Assembly: GCF_020621385.1 (NCBI RefSeq)
Contig: NZ_JAESVA010000016.1
Coordinates: 35,738-99,737 of the forward strand
Direction: 5' to 3'
Source of the DNA: Acidisoma cellulosilyticum
GTDB lineage: Bacteria; Pseudomonadota; Alphaproteobacteria; Acetobacterales; Acetobacteraceae
DNA: 64,000 nt
In this document: piece by piece, positions 1 through 8,966 of the stretch
How the letters are laid out: every line of letters starts with the position of its first letter
Numbering within the stretch: the first letter of the stretch is position 1
Made by a program: the position numbers and the translations under genes
Notes under the pieces: model-generated
The model's database searches: none
What the model was told of the DNA's origin: nothing
The model's input: the letters and a program-made list of their open reading frames with translations, nothing else

Positions 1-657
1 AACCCAACCCTGATTATTGGCCAATGCTTGGCGTCTCTGGTGACGGGCCAAGACGACGAATGGACGAGATCACCGTTCTGCCAGCGCAAAATGCCGAGTT
101 TGCCGCCGGAACCCCTGCGGTTTATCGGCGGCTCCGCCGTACGCTGGGGTATCATGAGCTGCGAGAATGACGAAGAAGATGGGCATTCACCCAATATGGC
201 TGCCCGGTTCTGTGCAGCTTTGCCACGTCTGACCGGCATGTCTATTGGGTTACGCTAGCATATAACTGGGCGGAGCCCAAAGGATTGCCGAAAGTAGACT
301 TCCGGAAATCATCTCGAGTCCGATGGACATACAACAGATCGGATATTCCTTTCTGTCCCATGTCAATTATGTGCTCTATTCAATCGGTGAAGAATCGTTC
401 TCGTGCAGCCGCCTGATGAAAGCGTCAAAATGTTGACCATGCAAAAATACGGGCAATTGAGATCCGGCGCTGTGCTAGCTTTAGAGCGAGGCGGCGAATT
501 TCCTGAACCGACCATTGGATGAGCGTCGTCGTGACTTTGCCGTCGTTTTTTTCGGTGTCATGACGTTGGCCTGGTGCCGAACGATCGTCATGTCGGATTG
601 GATTATCCTCCTGTCAGCGAAGCCAATCTCTCTGCGATCATCCGGCTCGCCACGAAG
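1..657. other. No recognisable gene; probable decayed coding DNA
   Basis: I recognise no product here. Short open stretches occur on both strands (for example 28-258 on plus and 481-894 on minus), but none has a clear Shine-Dalgarno site or a family motif. The segment stops abruptly at the IS6-type end at 658, so it is most likely the flank of an older gene disrupted by the element. Confidence 0.4.
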
Positions 658-1264
658 GGTGCTGTCAGGTTGTTGAAATGCGAGTGCGTTTGGGCATGAC
701 GGTTGCCAGTCACAGGGTGATTGTGATGCAAGCGACAATGCGCCAGACACGAAAAGCCGCGTCACGAAAGGAGCGATAATCGTCTGCGGGAATGAGATGG
801 CGGCGGAGCTGGAAGTGGCTGTGCATACGGCTATGAGCGGAGAGGAAGCGTTGAGCATGCCGTATCGATTTGAACCGCTGCATCTGTCGCTCACGTCGCC
901 GGGTCGGTTGATGCGAAACCTCTATTCGGCTGTTCAGATAACGGCTTTGTCGGTGTTCAACCTTCGGTAGGATGTCTCGTTTTGCCGCCGCATAACTTTT
1001 CAGCTTGTCCGTGACGATCACCCGAGGCGCTTCAGTTCCGCCGCTGAGGAGCTTTTGGAAAAACCGCTTGGCCGCATTCGTGTCACGGTGTTTTTGCACC
1101 AGAATGTCCAGCACCACCCCGTTCTGATCGACAGCCCGCCAGAGATAGTGGATCTTCCCACGGATCCGTATAAACACTTCATCGAGGTGCCATTTATCCC
1201 CGGGTTTTGGACGACGGCGCTTGAGAGCGGCCGCGCCTCCCCACCCCGGCAACCTGACAGCACC
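658..1264 (-). mobile_element. IS6-family element, copy A, internally deleted
   Basis: The 15-bp terminal inverted repeats GGTGCTGTCAGGTTG (658) and CAACCTGACAGCACC (ends 1264) are the same as those of three other copies in the window. This copy is 607 bp against 809-812 bp for the others. About 205 bp has been lost: the sequence jumps from the left-end GGTGGGGAGGCG straight to the GCGGCCGC of the alanine/lysine-rich stretch, removing the transposase N-terminus and helix-turn-helix. No 8-bp target duplication is visible. Confidence 0.9.
710..1252 (-). pseudogene. IS6-family transposase, N-terminal deletion
   Basis: The DDE catalytic part is readable: WHLDEVFIRIRGK, then TDKLKSY, then RYLNSRIEVSHQPTRRRE. 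This is typical of IS6/IS26-type transposases. The first roughly 65 residues (leader, FPPEIIAHAVWLY and the helix-turn-helix) are missing because of the deletion in copy A, and the open frame now begins inside the terminal repeat region. It is unlikely to be active. Confidence 0.85.
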
Positions 1265-1446
1265 CTCTGGTGCAAGGTTCTCTTTTAAGCGGAATATGAA
1301 ACGACTAGATTGATATAGATCAGCAGGTAACTGGTTGCAAACTCACACCGTATTGGCCGTTTGCACCATAGCCGTAGGAGCTATCCACTTTTCCGAAGTA
1401 AGTTCAAGTCCAGATTGTCCTAGCTCTGTCTCTGGGGTGAAGTATG

Positions 1447-2223
1447 TCAGTCGTGGTACAGAACGGAACGGCCGCCATCGATCGCGATACTGGCCGCATT
1501 GATGAAGGGGGCTTCGTCCGAGGCCAGGAAGACCGCCGTCATGGCGACCTCTTCCGGTCGACCGATGCGCTTCGGCGGGTGTAGATCATAGGCTTTCTGC
1601 CGCTCAGCGTCCGGGTCGGGGAAGGTGTTCCAATAGTCGCGGGCGATATCCGTTTCGACATAGCCAGGGGCGATCGCGTTTACGCGCACGCCCCTGGCCG
1701 CATATTGAATGCCAAGCGCACGGGTCAGGCCCAATAGGCCGTGCTTCGCTACCGGATAGGGAAAGGTATCGGGGATAATCTTGCTGGAATGACTGGAAGC
1801 AATATTGATGATGCTACCGGCGTTTTGCGCCAGCATGGAGGGCAATACGGCTTTGCACATATGCCAGACGCCTTCCAGATCGACGGCAAAGCACCGTTTC
1901 CACTCCGCCTCGGTCGTTTCCAGTGGCTCATGGAAGACATTGATACCGGCGTTGTTGACCAGAACGTCAATGCGCCCGAAGGCACCAAGTGTCGCCTCGG
2001 CGACGGTGACGGCAGCGGCACTCTCGGCTACGTCGGTCTCGACAAAGAGGCTTTTTGCACCGAGAGACTTCAGCTCGGCCGCCATAGCGGGACCAGTCGT
2101 CGTATCACGCTCGGCAATCACCACGATGGCCCCTGCTTCAGCGAAGGCGCGGGCGGTGGCGGCGCCGATACCGCGGCCGGCACCGGTGATGATGGCGACT
2201 TTATTCTGAAGTCTAAGTGACAT
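1447..2223 (-). CDS. SDR-family NAD(P)-dependent sugar dehydrogenase
   Basis: This 258-residue classical short-chain dehydrogenase has the cofactor motif TGAGRGIG at residues 13-20, NNAG at 90-93, and the Ser143/Tyr156/Lys160 catalytic set (IASSHS and YPVAK). The C-terminus (LHPPKRIGRPEEVAMTAVFL, GGRSVLYHD) resembles SDRs annotated as L-fucose or related aldose 1-dehydrogenases, which oxidise an aldose to its lactone. It is the last gene of the leftward sugar operon, 5 bp after the dehydratase. The ATG at 2223 is chosen because GGTGAG precedes it; in-frame TTG and GTG codons at 2235 and 2232 overlap the upstream stop. Exact substrate is not determinable; it could instead act later in the pathway on a keto-deoxy acid. 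Confidence 0.88.
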   Translation of the reverse strand: MSLRLQNKVAIITGAGRGIGAATARAFAEAGAIVVIAERDTTTGPAMAAELKSLGAKSLFVETDVAESAAAVTVAEATLGAFGRIDVLVNNAGINVFHEPLETTEAEWKRCFAVDLEGVWHMCKAVLPSMLAQNAGSIINIASSHSSKIIPDTFPYPVAKHGLLGLTRALGIQYAARGVRVNAIAPGYVETDIARDYWNTFPDPDAERQKAYDLHPPKRIGRPEEVAMTAVFLASDEAPFINAASIAIDGGRSVLYHD

Positions 2224-2228
2224 TGTGC

Positions 2229-3401
2229 TCACCAATCGACCACGGTGCCGTCCGGCAGAACGGCTTCCGTCGCGGTCAGAATTTCTTGTTTAAAAGGATG
2301 TTTGGCTGCCACAGCCTCATCAATCTCGATACCAAGTCCTGGGGCTTCCGGTATCTGCCAATACCCGTCCACCATACGAATGGGGCCTTGCAGAACGTCA
2401 CCATACCAGGGGACGGCCCCCACCATTTCCTCCTGGATGACGAAGTTCGGCGTCGCAATGTCGAAATGCAGGGCAGCGACCCCGGCGAGAGGACCGAGCG
2501 GATTATGCGGCGCAATTCCGGCGCCGGCGAGTTCGGCCATAGCCGCGATTTTTCTTGCCTCCGTAAAGCCGCCGACATGACAAAGATCGGGCTGCGCAAT
2601 GTCGATGACGCGCGCCTGGAAGAAGGGCTCAAACTCCCACCGGTCCACAAGGCGCTCGCCTGCCGCGAGCGGCACGTGAGTACGTGCTGCGATCGATTTC
2701 AGGCCTGCGATATCTTGTGGCGGCAGCGGTTCTTCCACAAACAATGGCCGACCCGCTGCCAGTACATCGATATATTGAAGCGCCGAGCCTGCTGAGGCGC
2801 ATCGACCATGAAAATCGACCATAAGCTCGACGTCGTCGCCGACAGCGCTCCGAAGGTCCTGCATCATGCGCGCAACTTCATCAATCGCACGGACAGGGGC
2901 CGTGTAGTGGGTATAAGGGATGAAGACGACCTTCATGGCGCTGTAACCGCGCTCAAGCACTTCGTGGGCGCGCTCGATGAGCGGGCCGGCCGACATCGAA
3001 TTATAGACGGCATTGATCTCACCCAGGCCGAGATGAGTATAGACCCGCACGCGGTCGCGCGTCTTGCCGCCCAGCAGACGCCAGACCGGCAGACCAACGC
3101 TTTTGCCGAGAATATCCCAAAGCGCAACCTCGATTCCGGCGATCGCGCTGCTGCCAATGACGCCGATACGCCAGAAGCCATGCTTGTGCATGGTGCGGAC
3201 AAGGTTTTCGATGTCGCGGGGGTCTTTGCCGATGATAAGCGGCGCCAGATCATCGACAGCGCCCGTAACGGCTCTCGTCTTCCATTCAAGCGTGGCTTCA
3301 CCCCAGCCGTAAAGTCCGGGCTGATCGGTATCGACGCGCACGAAAATCCAGTTGCGCATCTTGGCATTGACGACGACCGTCCGAATACTGGTGATTTTCA
3401 T
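2229..3401 (-). CDS. Enolase-superfamily sugar-acid dehydratase, galactonate dehydratase-like
   Basis: This 390-residue protein belongs to the mandelate racemase/muconate lactonizing group and is closest in motif pattern to D-galactonate dehydratase. Visible residues are Asp196 and His198 in VDFHGR, Glu223/224 in FVEEP, Glu249 in AAGERLVDRWEF, and His299 in APHNPLGP. These match the metal ligands and the two general acid/base histidines of the DgoD group. It should remove water from an aldonate to give a 2-keto-3-deoxy acid. Its ATG overlaps the epimerase stop as ATGA, so the two are translationally coupled. No 2-keto-3-deoxy acid aldolase or kinase is seen nearby, so the end of the pathway lies elsewhere. 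Confidence 0.88.
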   Translation of the reverse strand: MKITSIRTVVVNAKMRNWIFVRVDTDQPGLYGWGEATLEWKTRAVTGAVDDLAPLIIGKDPRDIENLVRTMHKHGFWRIGVIGSSAIAGIEVALWDILGKSVGLPVWRLLGGKTRDRVRVYTHLGLGEINAVYNSMSAGPLIERAHEVLERGYSAMKVVFIPYTHYTAPVRAIDEVARMMQDLRSAVGDDVELMVDFHGRCASAGSALQYIDVLAAGRPLFVEEPLPPQDIAGLKSIAARTHVPLAAGERLVDRWEFEPFFQARVIDIAQPDLCHVGGFTEARKIAAMAELAGAGIAPHNPLGPLAGVAALHFDIATPNFVIQEEMVGAVPWYGDVLQGPIRMVDGYWQIPEAPGLGIEIDEAVAAKHPFKQEILTATEAVLPDGTVVDW

Positions 3402-4327
3402 GAGGGGCTCCGATTGCGAAGAGGCTGAGGCGTGAAACGAACGGCCGCGTTCAGCGTCTCGCCGGGCGCCAGAAGTTTGAGTCCGCCGAGGTCCGCGGCA
3501 TGGTGGGCATCTGCCTCATGCGTCATGGGTTCGAAGCAGAAGTAGTCCCCGGCGAAATCGGGCTCGAATGCGGTGTCGGACATGAAGACGAAAAAGTCCT
3601 GGAACGCGGGATCGGCATCGATATGCAGGCCTAAATCATGCTCGGGCCAAATGATCTCGGCCTTACCATTCCAACCTTTGAAGCCGTTGTTGATCCAGTG
3701 GCGGGGAGGGGAGCGTCTTTCGGCAAAATCCAGATCCGGAGGAATGGCAGTCAACGGGCCAGGCATGAACTCAGCCTCCTCCGAAAAGAAGCCGCTCGCA
3801 CGCGCGCGCAGCGTCATCATGGGCGTCAGGGGAAAATAAGGATGCAGACCCAATCCGAAGGGCATGGTCTCATTGGCGAGATTGCGAATCGAGAGCGCGA
3901 CAGCGAGCGTCGGTTGGGGCGCAACACTCAGCCGATAGACGATCTCCGCTTCATAATTATAGGGGCTTTGCGCATTTGCTTTCCTGCGCAACGCGAAGCG
4001 GATAGTGTCGCTACCTAGGTCCAGCACCTGCCAGTCGTTTAGCCAACCGTCGCCGTGCAAGTAATGTCGGTCCCAGGGCTGATTGGGCTGCAGATAGTAA
4101 TCCCGACCATGAAGCTGAAACCGATTGTCGCGTACGCGGTTGCAGAATGGCAGGAGCGGGAAGCAGCTTGCCTTGAGTGGATCGCCGTCATGATGGCGAG
4201 CATCCCGCATCAGATGCTGCGTGACGCCAGCAGGGCCAGTCCAACGGAAGCCGCAGATGACGGCACCGCGACGGTCCAGATCAACCGCCAACGGGCCTTG
4301 CGACAGCGTAAAACGGTCGCCGGTCAT
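3398..4327 (-). CDS. Aldose 1-epimerase family protein (mutarotase)
   Basis: This 309-residue galactose mutarotase-like beta-sandwich protein interconverts alpha and beta anomers of an aldose. Family traits are an early substrate-loop Arg/His region (FPLLPFCNRVRDNRF), PWDRHYLHGDGW with the catalytic-region histidine, LGLHPYFPL in the middle, and an acidic C-terminal stretch (CFEPMTHEADAHH). It is coupled to both neighbours: its ATG overlaps the alcohol dehydrogenase stop (TAATG) and its stop overlaps the dehydratase start (ATGA). In an oxidative sugar pathway it would supply the anomer used by the sugar 1-dehydrogenase. Confidence 0.88.
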   Translation of the reverse strand: MTGDRFTLSQGPLAVDLDRRGAVICGFRWTGPAGVTQHLMRDARHHDGDPLKASCFPLLPFCNRVRDNRFQLHGRDYYLQPNQPWDRHYLHGDGWLNDWQVLDLGSDTIRFALRRKANAQSPYNYEAEIVYRLSVAPQPTLAVALSIRNLANETMPFGLGLHPYFPLTPMMTLRARASGFFSEEAEFMPGPLTAIPPDLDFAERRSPPRHWINNGFKGWNGKAEIIWPEHDLGLHIDADPAFQDFFVFMSDTAFEPDFAGDYFCFEPMTHEADAHHAADLGGLKLLAPGETLNAAVRFTPQPLRNRSPS

Positions 4328-5373
4328 TAGTCTTCCATCCGGATGATGACCTTACCCGCCCGTCCGCTGGCCGTGAGCGCATAGGCCTCGGCAGCCTGAG
4401 CAAGCGAGAAGCGATCCGTGATGATGTCGCGTGGATAGCGTTTCCAATCGGCCAGATCTTCCGCGCATTGATCCATATTGTGCAAGCTTGTGACCCAGGA
4501 GCCGATAATGCGGCGCTGCTTGTGCATGAGGTCGTCGCTGACCTTGAAGGTGACTTCGCCGGTCTCTCCGATATAGACACAGCGTCCCCAGATATGCGTG
4601 GCCTGAAGGGCCAGAAGCCGCCCGCGTGCATTGCCCGAACAATCGAGCGTCACATTAGCGCCGCCACGCGTGACCTCCTGCACAGCGCCAAGCGTGTCTG
4701 GCCCTGCGACGAAGCCATGAGTGATAAGACCGAGGCGCTGCGCGACCTCGACCCGCTCGACCTGGGTGTCGACGCCGATCGTCATTTTCGCGCCGCGCCC
4801 CTGGGCCAGCATGAGGGCCGCTAGGCCAACAGGCCCGAGGCCTACGACCATGACGCTGTCGCTGCCTGACACTTCGCCGCGTAGGATGCCCTCATAGGCT
4901 GTGCCAACGCCGCAGGAGATGAAGCAGCCGTCCTCATAGGTCAGGCTGTCGGGCAGCTTCACGAGATCCTTCTCGTCCGCGATCAAATATTCCGCATGGC
5001 CGCCGTCGCGCTGCCAGCCGTAAGCTGCACGCAAGGGGTCTGTGCAGCTGATCTGATAGCCCTTGCGGCAGCTCCGGCAGAAACCGCAACCGGAGATGTG
5101 ATAGACGGAAACGCGGTCGCCTGGCTTGAAGTGCCGGCAGCCCGGGCCGAGCGTCTCTACCTGGCCGCTCGGCTCATGCCCGGCCACGACGCCCTGATAT
5201 TTGGCACCGCCCTCGCCGATATGCTTGTGATAGATGTAGTGGATGTCGCTGCCGCAGAGGCCGGATGCCTTCATGCGCAGCCGAACCTGTCCGATCCCTG
5301 GCTCCGGCACATCGATCTCACGCAGATCAACCTTGTCATCGCCGGGCAGAAAAGCCGCAAGCATCTTTGCCAT
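4327..5373 (-). CDS. Zinc-dependent medium-chain alcohol/polyol dehydrogenase
   Basis: The protein has 348 residues. The N-terminal GroES-like domain carries catalytic zinc ligands Cys40 (GLCGSDIH) and His66-Glu67 (GHEPSG). A structural-zinc lobe has Cys96, Cys99, Cys102 and Cys110. The Rossmann fold follows with VVGLGPVGLAAL. It is of the sorbitol/L-idonate/threonine dehydrogenase type and probably oxidises a polyol or sugar in the same pathway. The frame is open upstream to 5898, but that part lies inside the permease gene. The ATG at 5373, 23 bp after the permease stop, gives the normal family N-terminus; a second ATG lies at 5364. Confidence 0.88.
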   Translation of the reverse strand: MAKMLAAFLPGDDKVDLREIDVPEPGIGQVRLRMKASGLCGSDIHYIYHKHIGEGGAKYQGVVAGHEPSGQVETLGPGCRHFKPGDRVSVYHISGCGFCRSCRKGYQISCTDPLRAAYGWQRDGGHAEYLIADEKDLVKLPDSLTYEDGCFISCGVGTAYEGILRGEVSGSDSVMVVGLGPVGLAALMLAQGRGAKMTIGVDTQVERVEVAQRLGLITHGFVAGPDTLGAVQEVTRGGANVTLDCSGNARGRLLALQATHIWGRCVYIGETGEVTFKVSDDLMHKQRRIIGSWVTSLHNMDQCAEDLADWKRYPRDIITDRFSLAQAAEAYALTASGRAGKVIIRMED

Positions 5374-5396
5374 GATCGCAAATCCTGAACCTTGAG

Positions 5397-6389
5397 TTAG
5401 CGGCCTGCGCGCCCGGAACGGCGCGCGGCGGCGACATTGAGGAGGACGGCAGCGACGATGATGACGCCACGCACGACGTCCTGAACGAAGGAGTTGATGC
5501 CGTAGAGGACGAGACCGTCGCCGATGACGGTGATCGCGAGGACACCAAGCAAGGTGCCAAGCATGGAGCCGCGCCCACCGGTCAGTGAGGTGCCTCCAAC
5601 GACGACACCCGCGATGACGTCGAATTCGAGCCCCGAAGCCGCTCCGGCATTGCCAGTACCCAGGCGCGCCAGCAGCATGATGGCCGTGACCGCCGCCATA
5701 AGGCCGGACAGCGTGAAAACCAGGATACGGATACCGGTGACATTGATGCCGCAGAGTCGTGCGGCGCTCGCATTGCCACCGACTGCGTAGACGGATCGCC
5801 CGAGCGCGGTTTTGCGCGACACGAAAACGAAGATCGCGAAGAGAATAATCATGACAACGGCCGAGACCGGAATGCCGAAGACATTGTCGCCGATCCAATC
5901 GAGCGTGTCGTTGTCATCGAAGCTGACCGGCAGCGCATTCGTCATAAAAAGTGCCAGGCCGCGTAGCGCGCTCCAAAGGCCCAAGGTCGCGACGAAGGAG
6001 GGCACGTTGAAGATGCCGCGCAGCACACCGGCGACGCTGCCGAGCAGCGCGCCCAGCACAAGCCCACCACAGAGCGAGACGGCAAGCGGCATATGCCATT
6101 TCAGGGCAAAGGCCATGAGGACTGATATAAACGCGACCATGGGACCGACGCTGATATCGATTTCGCCGGCGACGATCACCAGGGTTTGGGCCCAGGCGGC
6201 AATGCCGATGGCCGAGCCGTCGCGCAGGATATTGACCTGGTTATTGGCGCTTAGAAAGCCTGGCGAGATGAAACCGAAGATGGCGTAGAGCAGGACGATG
6301 ATGCCGATCAGGCCAAGTTCGTTGACATGGCCCGCCAGTCGCCCGGATAAGGTTCTGGGGATAGGCGTCGTGATCACGGAAGCCGTCAT
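5397..6389 (-). CDS. Sugar ABC transporter permease, RbsC/CUT2 type
   Basis: This 330-residue, very hydrophobic protein has the BPD_transp_2 pattern: GEIDISVGPMVAF in the first third, ALRGLALF after the central helices, and VFGIPVSAVV/GRSVYAVGGNASAARLCGIN in the cytoplasmic loop that meets the ATPase. It ends with GGRGSMLGTLLG and a basic tail. It forms the membrane channel of the transporter with the ATPase 11 bp upstream and the binding protein of the same operon. Family members in this subclass usually work as homodimers. Confidence 0.92.
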   Translation of the reverse strand: MTASVITTPIPRTLSGRLAGHVNELGLIGIIVLLYAIFGFISPGFLSANNQVNILRDGSAIGIAAWAQTLVIVAGEIDISVGPMVAFISVLMAFALKWHMPLAVSLCGGLVLGALLGSVAGVLRGIFNVPSFVATLGLWSALRGLALFMTNALPVSFDDNDTLDWIGDNVFGIPVSAVVMIILFAIFVFVSRKTALGRSVYAVGGNASAARLCGINVTGIRILVFTLSGLMAAVTAIMLLARLGTGNAGAASGLEFDVIAGVVVGGTSLTGGRGSMLGTLLGVLAITVIGDGLVLYGINSFVQDVVRGVIIVAAVLLNVAAARRSGRAGR

Positions 6390-6400
6390 GGGGAAAATCC

Positions 6401-7891
6401 TCAGCCGATGCAGGCGGCCAGAAGCCGCTCGGCATCGATGTCAGGGGCTGTATGCTCTTCAGCGATTTGTCCGTCTCGCAAGACCAGAACGCGATCGCAG
6501 ACCTGATCCAACTCCTCGATCTCGCTTGAGACGAAGAGGATGGCGCGGCCCTCTCGCGCCAGGCCGCGAATGATGTCGTAGATTTGATTCTTGGCTTCGA
6601 CGTCCACACCGCGTGTCGGCTCATCCAGTAGCAGGATGCGCGATCTGGCATGAATCCATCGCCCGATGACGACTTTCTGCTGATTGCCGCCGGAGAGCGT
6701 GCCAATAGGCGTCGTGGTGGCGGCGGTCTTGACGTGGAGCCGTTCGACGACCCCGCGCGTAGCGCGCGCAATGGCCGATGTCGACAGAACGCCGATACGG
6801 TCGACCCGCCGAAAATCGGTGATGACGGTATTCTCATCGACACCGAGCAGCGGAATGATGCCGTCTTCCTTGCGGCTTTCCGGCGTATAGCCAAAGCCGC
6901 GTCGGATCATGCTCCGGTAGCCGCGACGGGCAATGGCTTTTCCGTCTACGGCGACAATACCCGCAGCCGGTTTCGTAAAGCCCAGGATTGCCTCTATGAG
7001 TTCAGTGCGGCCGGAGCCCAACAACCCGGCAATGCCCAGCACCTCACCCTCTTTCAGATCAAGGCTGATGGACTGCAGTTTGGGCGGCAGGGATAGACCC
7101 TGCACCGATAGCAGCGGACGACCACCGACCTGTGGTGTAATTTGCCGCGCTTGTTCACTGCGGCCGAGCATCATCTGCACGATATCCTCCGTGCGTGCTT
7201 CGGCAACGGGGAGAGTGGAGATGATACGGCCATCGCGCAGGACGGTCGCGGTATCGGCCAGTCTGCGGATTTCGCTCATGCGATGGCTGACATAGAGAAC
7301 AGCCGTGCCTTGGGCGGCGACATCTCGAACCGCAGCGCATACTTGGTCGACCTCGGCGGCTGCGAGCGAACTTGTCGGTTCGTCGAGAATGACCAGCTTC
7401 GGCGTGCCGAGGAACGCGCGTGCGATTTCCACCATCTGTCGCGCAGCCGGGCTGAGTGACGAGACCGGAAGAGAGGGATCGAGCGTGAGGCCGAGACGCG
7501 CGAGGGCCTGACGTGCCTCGAACACCATGCGGGCATGGTCCAGCATGCCGCTGCGCCGGAGCCAGGCGCCCAGAAACATGTTCTCGGCGATGCTCATGCT
7601 GGGAACAAGACTGAGCTCCTGGTAGACGGCGCGCAGCCCGCGTGCTGCGGCTTCGCGGGTTCGCCCTTCACCTTGTTCGCGGAACGGCTCGCCTGCCAAC
7701 AGTACTGTGCCGTCGTCGGGGGTTTCTGCGCCGGTCAGCAAGCGGATCAGGGTCGATTTGCCAGCGCCGTTTTTGCCCAAGATGGCGCGCACCTCGCCTG
7801 GCTGAACCGCGAAGTCGACGCGGTCCAGCGCGACCACACCCGGATAGCGTCGACTTGCCTGGCGGATTTCGGCAACGGGTATGGTTATCAT
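6401..7891 (-). CDS. Sugar ABC transporter ATP-binding protein, RbsA type (double ATPase)
   Basis: This 496-residue protein has two fused ATPase halves, as in RbsA/MglA/XylG. Half 1 has Walker A GKNGAGKST, a weak signature LSPAARQMVEIAR and Walker B VILDEPTSSL. Half 2 has a degenerate Walker A (GLLGSGRTEL), the signature LSGGNQQKVVIGRW and Walker B LLLDEPTRGVDVEAK. This asymmetry is normal for the family. It lies between the binding protein (21 bp upstream) and the permease (11 bp downstream) in the leftward operon and powers uptake of the same sugar. Confidence 0.93.
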   Translation of the reverse strand: MITIPVAEIRQASRRYPGVVALDRVDFAVQPGEVRAILGKNGAGKSTLIRLLTGAETPDDGTVLLAGEPFREQGEGRTREAAARGLRAVYQELSLVPSMSIAENMFLGAWLRRSGMLDHARMVFEARQALARLGLTLDPSLPVSSLSPAARQMVEIARAFLGTPKLVILDEPTSSLAAAEVDQVCAAVRDVAAQGTAVLYVSHRMSEIRRLADTATVLRDGRIISTLPVAEARTEDIVQMMLGRSEQARQITPQVGGRPLLSVQGLSLPPKLQSISLDLKEGEVLGIAGLLGSGRTELIEAILGFTKPAAGIVAVDGKAIARRGYRSMIRRGFGYTPESRKEDGIIPLLGVDENTVITDFRRVDRIGVLSTSAIARATRGVVERLHVKTAATTTPIGTLSGGNQQKVVIGRWIHARSRILLLDEPTRGVDVEAKNQIYDIIRGLAREGRAILFVSSEIEELDQVCDRVLVLRDGQIAEEHTAPDIDAERLLAACIG

Positions 7892-7912
7892 CAGATCTAA
7901 TCCTGGCCGCGC

Positions 7913-8881
7913 TTACGGGATGCCGTCAGCATGCGTCTGCAGCCATGCATTGGCCTGATCAGGCGTCTTATACAGATCAATCGCAGCCGGCACCGTCGGA
8001 TCGGTCTGAGTCTTGCCATCCACAGCGTCCATGGCTTCCTGGATCGCGAGATGGCCGACGGCCTTGCCGGAGATATCGACGACCGCCTTGAGAATCTTAT
8101 GGTCGGCGAGGGCATGGGCGATGTCTGTTGTCATATCGCTGCCGAAGACGACGGTCTTGCCGCCGTTTTGCTGCACGGCCTTTGTCGCGCCAAGCGTGGC
8201 GCCGCCGGATTCGCCAAAGAAGGCATCAAGATCGGGATGCGCGGTTAGCATCTTCTCAGAAACGGCGACCGACGCGTCAACCGTTGTGCCCTGCTGATTA
8301 TCGACAAGCTTGGCGCCAGGAACACGCTTAAGCAGTGCTGCCTGAAAACCTTTGCGGCGATTTATGCAGACTTCTACGAATTCGCAGTTGACGACGCCAA
8401 TCTTAGGCGCAGTGATCCCGGCTTTCACAAAATAGTCGGCGGCCGCTTCGCCAAGCTTTGTGCCAAAGGCGACGGGATCACCCACGACGTAAGCATAGAC
8501 GTATGTCTTCATCGCTGTACCGCTGATGCAGGTATTGTAGCAGACGACCGGGATGCCGGCCTGATGGGCACGGCGAATGGCATGGACCGAGCCCTCTGCC
8601 GACACGGCGGAGAGCAGGATCGCTTTGACATTTGCGGAAATCAGCGTGTCGATGAAGGCGCTTTCCTTGGAAGGATCATCCTGGGCGGTTGTTTCGACCA
8701 AGCGGATGGACCGGTGCATCGTGGCGGCACCGTCCTGAACACCCTTCCGGACACCGGCGTAATAGCCCTGGGAGTCCAGGTAGATGGCACCGATGCTTGT
8801 GGTGGATGCAGCTTGGGCCGGCAGCGTGCCGAGACCGAGAGCAAAGCCGCACAGCATAAATAAAGACGCTAGGACGCGCAT
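7913..8881 (-). CDS. Sugar ABC transporter substrate-binding protein (Peripla_BP_4 type)
   Basis: This 322-residue periplasmic protein starts with a Sec signal peptide (basic MR, hydrophobic LASLFMLCGFALGLG, AQA-A cleavage near residue 25). The mature part has the ribose-binding-protein layout: IGAIYLDSQGYYAGVRKGVQDGA, ILLSAVSAEGSVHAIRRAHQAGIPVVCYN, and LDAFFGESGGATLGATKAVQQ. It is the first gene of the leftward operon and defines its substrate. The ATG at 8881 is preceded by AGGAGG on the minus strand. Two cysteines flanking an ISGTA segment suggest a small disulphide loop. Confidence 0.92.
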   Translation of the reverse strand: MRVLASLFMLCGFALGLGTLPAQAASTTSIGAIYLDSQGYYAGVRKGVQDGAATMHRSIRLVETTAQDDPSKESAFIDTLISANVKAILLSAVSAEGSVHAIRRAHQAGIPVVCYNTCISGTAMKTYVYAYVVGDPVAFGTKLGEAAADYFVKAGITAPKIGVVNCEFVEVCINRRKGFQAALLKRVPGAKLVDNQQGTTVDASVAVSEKMLTAHPDLDAFFGESGGATLGATKAVQQNGGKTVVFGSDMTTDIAHALADHKILKAVVDISGKAVGHLAIQEAMDAVDGKTQTDPTVPAAIDLYKTPDQANAWLQTHADGIP

Positions 8882-8907
8882 TATTTCCTCCTTTCCCTTG
8901 TCTTTCG

Positions 8908-8927
8908 TTTCCCTTATGCGTGGGAAA
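8908..8927. promoter_or_regulatory. Candidate operator in the divergent sugar-operon promoter
   Basis: The inverted repeat TTTCCCTTATGCGTGGGAAA has perfect 6-bp arms. It lies in the 85-bp gap between the leftward transporter operon (start 8881) and the rightward FadR-type regulator (start 8967), where such a regulator would be expected to bind. Binding by this regulator is inferred only; I saw no second copy in front of the other binding-protein gene at 9870. Confidence 0.35.
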
Positions 8928-8966
8928 ACATATGATTGATTGCGACAATAGTAGGATGAATGCGGG

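Noticed and set aside
5374..5898. N-terminal extension of the alcohol dehydrogenase frame
   Set aside because: It lies inside the permease gene and is Arg/His-rich; the ATG at 5373 gives the normal family start.
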